This document shows positions 62,881 through 64,000 of a stretch of 64,000 bases of DNA, piece by piece (the first letter of the stretch is position 1; each line of letters starts with the position of its first letter). The DNA is taken from the NCBI GenBank assembly GCA_902477915.1, contig CABSJA010000002.1:1-64000 (forward strand), given 5' to 3'. Below the pieces are notes generated by a model that saw nothing but the letters and a program-made list of their open reading frames with translations, did no database searches and was not told where the DNA came from. The translations under genes and the position numbers were made by a program. The DNA is from an uncultured Veillonella sp. (GTDB lineage Bacteria > Bacillota > Negativicutes > Veillonellales > Veillonellaceae).

Positions 62881-63345
62881 TTAGTTTTGACTTTGTAACG
62901 ATAGATATATAGACTTATCAGCTTCATCTAAGTCTTCAATTTTATACTTCGTTTTAGTATCACTAAAATGATAATACTTCCGAACATGATCCAATAAAGC
63001 ATTAGACTCTTGGTTTTGTTTGGAGAGAAATAGAACACAATTCATATTATTATCAAAGACAATCATATTATCCTTACATAATAAGTATAGATACGAGCTG
63101 CCAGCCTTATCTTTCTCTACAAAGGCATCAAAGAAATAAGGAAATTTAGAGTTAGAGAAACTAGTATCAGATACAATAAATTGGCTACCCAATTTGCTAA
63201 TATGAATTTCATTCTTAGGCCCAAACTCTAAAACTACACTGCGCCCAACTAGCTCACCTGATGATGGTTCATGATAAAACATATAAGCTATAAAAGCTGC
63301 TATTAGAGTAATCAGAATAATAATCCCAAACAACAATTTTCTCAT
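62881..63345 (-). CDS. Small membrane-anchored protein of unknown function
   Basis: This 154-residue protein has one N-terminal hydrophobic segment (LLFGIIILITLIAAFIAYMF) and a soluble part probably outside the membrane, with SVVLEFGPKNEIHISKLGSQ and KFPYFFDAFVEKDK. No family is recognised. GGGGA overlapping the hisK stop precedes ATG 63345 (a TTG lies one codon earlier), so it is coupled to hisK. Its position at the head of a his cluster is unexplained. Confidence 0.75.
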   Translation of the reverse strand: MRKLLFGIIILITLIAAFIAYMFYHEPSSGELVGRSVVLEFGPKNEIHISKLGSQFIVSDTSFSNSKFPYFFDAFVEKDKAGSSYLYLLCKDNMIVFDNNMNCVLFLSKQNQESNALLDHVRKYYHFSDTKTKYKIEDLDEADKSIYLSLQSQN

Positions 63346-63349
63346 CAAT

Positions 63350-64000
63350 CTATCCCCAGATACGTTCTATATCTGCTATGCTATGTGCATCAGAGCCCAA
63401 TACAAATGGCACGCCAATAACAGCAGCCATGCCTTGGATAAAGCGGCTTGGATACATTTCACGGCAGTCTGGTTTGAAGAAGCCACTCATGTTATAGTCT
63501 AACTCACGACCTTGTACGCGCATGATATGTAAAATATCACTTACCACCTGCGCATTGCGACGATCTAAGTGATGTTCAAAACCAAAGTGATGTTGGTATT
63601 TTTTAATCAAATCAAAGTGACCGATGCGTTTAGGCGTATATTCACCAAGGTCAGCACGTACGGCTTGGCGCACTGTGGAGTAATATTTGTAATACAACTC
63701 ATATTGCTTTTCAATCCACGGACCAAAGCCCTTTTCAAATTCTTCAGGGCTATAGTCTAAGCAGTAAAAGGCATTATTAACGCCTTCCATAAAGTGAACG
63801 GATAAAATATTATCATCCGTTAATGGACCATAACGGTCTAGGAACTCCTGAATATCTGCCTCAAAGCCTGGAATATAATCCACCTCAAAGCCGAGGGAGA
63901 TATCGATATGTGTACCATAGGCACGTTGTAATTGACGACCTAATTCTAGATAGCTATCAACTTGGTTTAATTTCAAAGACGCTGTATCATAGGCCTTTTG
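63350..64000 (-). CDS. hisK: Histidinol-phosphatase, PHP type (5' end outside the window)
   Basis: The frame is open to the window edge, so the N terminus with the first PHP metal motif is missing; 216 codons are present. Visible PHP/HisK features are GFEVDYIPGFEADIQEFLD, SVHFMEG, RIGHFDLIKKYQHHFG and the final GSDAHSIADIERIWG. The enzyme dephosphorylates histidinol phosphate, the step missing from the monofunctional HisB. It lies upstream of, and on the same strand as, the his unit. Confidence 0.92.
   Translation of the reverse strand, partial: QKAYDTASLKLNQVDSYLELGRQLQRAYGTHIDISLGFEVDYIPGFEADIQEFLDRYGPLTDDNILSVHFMEGVNNAFYCLDYSPEEFEKGFGPWIEKQYELYYKYYSTVRQAVRADLGEYTPKRIGHFDLIKKYQHHFGFEHHLDRRNAQVVSDILHIMRVQGRELDYNMSGFFKPDCREMYPSRFIQGMAAVIGVPFVLGSDAHSIADIERIWG

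Noticed and set aside
1..64000. CRISPR arrays, insertion sequences with transposases, prophage genes
   Set aside because: No regularly spaced repeats, transposase, integrase or phage structural genes were seen.

Overview
This window most likely comes from Veillonella or a close relative in the Negativicutes, the Firmicutes that have an outer membrane. The evidence is the combination of Firmicutes-type traits (two T-box leaders, low G+C, strong AAGGAGG ribosome binding sites) with genes that need an outer membrane (three inverse-autotransporter-type beta-barrels and an AsmA-like protein). The genus is inferred from gene content and style, not from a database match. Most genes lie on the minus strand.

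Layout: 1-5000 holds the tail of an unknown gene, an M20 amidohydrolase divergent from an amino-acid-binding lipoprotein, and a large Sel1/TPR-like protein. 5000-9500 holds three tandem passenger-less inverse-autotransporter barrels and a very small transcript encoding a 25-residue amphipathic peptide. 9500-16600 holds ileS with its T-box, a DUF3829-like lipoprotein, three DUF805 membrane proteins and a small basic secreted protein. 16600-24000 is a complete tryptophan operon (trpE-G-D-CF-B-A) behind a Trp T-box. 24100-27600 holds a second Sel1-like paralogue and an MFS exporter. 27700-34500 holds a DcuC-type transporter with two amidohydrolases, two EamA transporters and a YhcH/YjgK-type protein. 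34800-42500 holds an EF-G paralogue, a YIP1-like membrane protein, HydE, YaaA and an Nramp transporter. 42600-51400 holds tRNA-Ser(GCU), cysE, cysK, queF, several envelope proteins and amtB-glnB. 51850-53700 is cstA.

53900-64000 is a histidine biosynthesis cluster covering the pathway from PRPP to histidinol: hisK (cut by the window edge), a small membrane-anchored protein, a hisZ-hisG fusion, hisD, hisB, hisA, hisF, hisI, hisE, hisC, hisH and a second, divergent hisF. The window is therefore rich in amino acid and nitrogen genes (Trp, His, Cys, Ile-tRNA charging, ammonium uptake).

The most interesting points are: (1) a palindrome TTCTATAGAA seen at the trp, his, hisH and amtB control regions, suggesting a shared regulator; (2) a second HisF, adjacent to the only HisH, that keeps the ammonia-gate residues but has lost catalytic Asp11 and phosphate-binding residues; (3) an unannotated phenol-soluble-modulin-like 25-residue peptide with its own ribosome binding site and terminator; (4) three barrel-only inverse autotransporter relatives; (5) intrinsic terminators placed directly before the ribosome binding sites of cysK and amtB with no promoter in between, which implies attenuation; and (6) a 159-bp nearly palindromic element that looks like a MITE.
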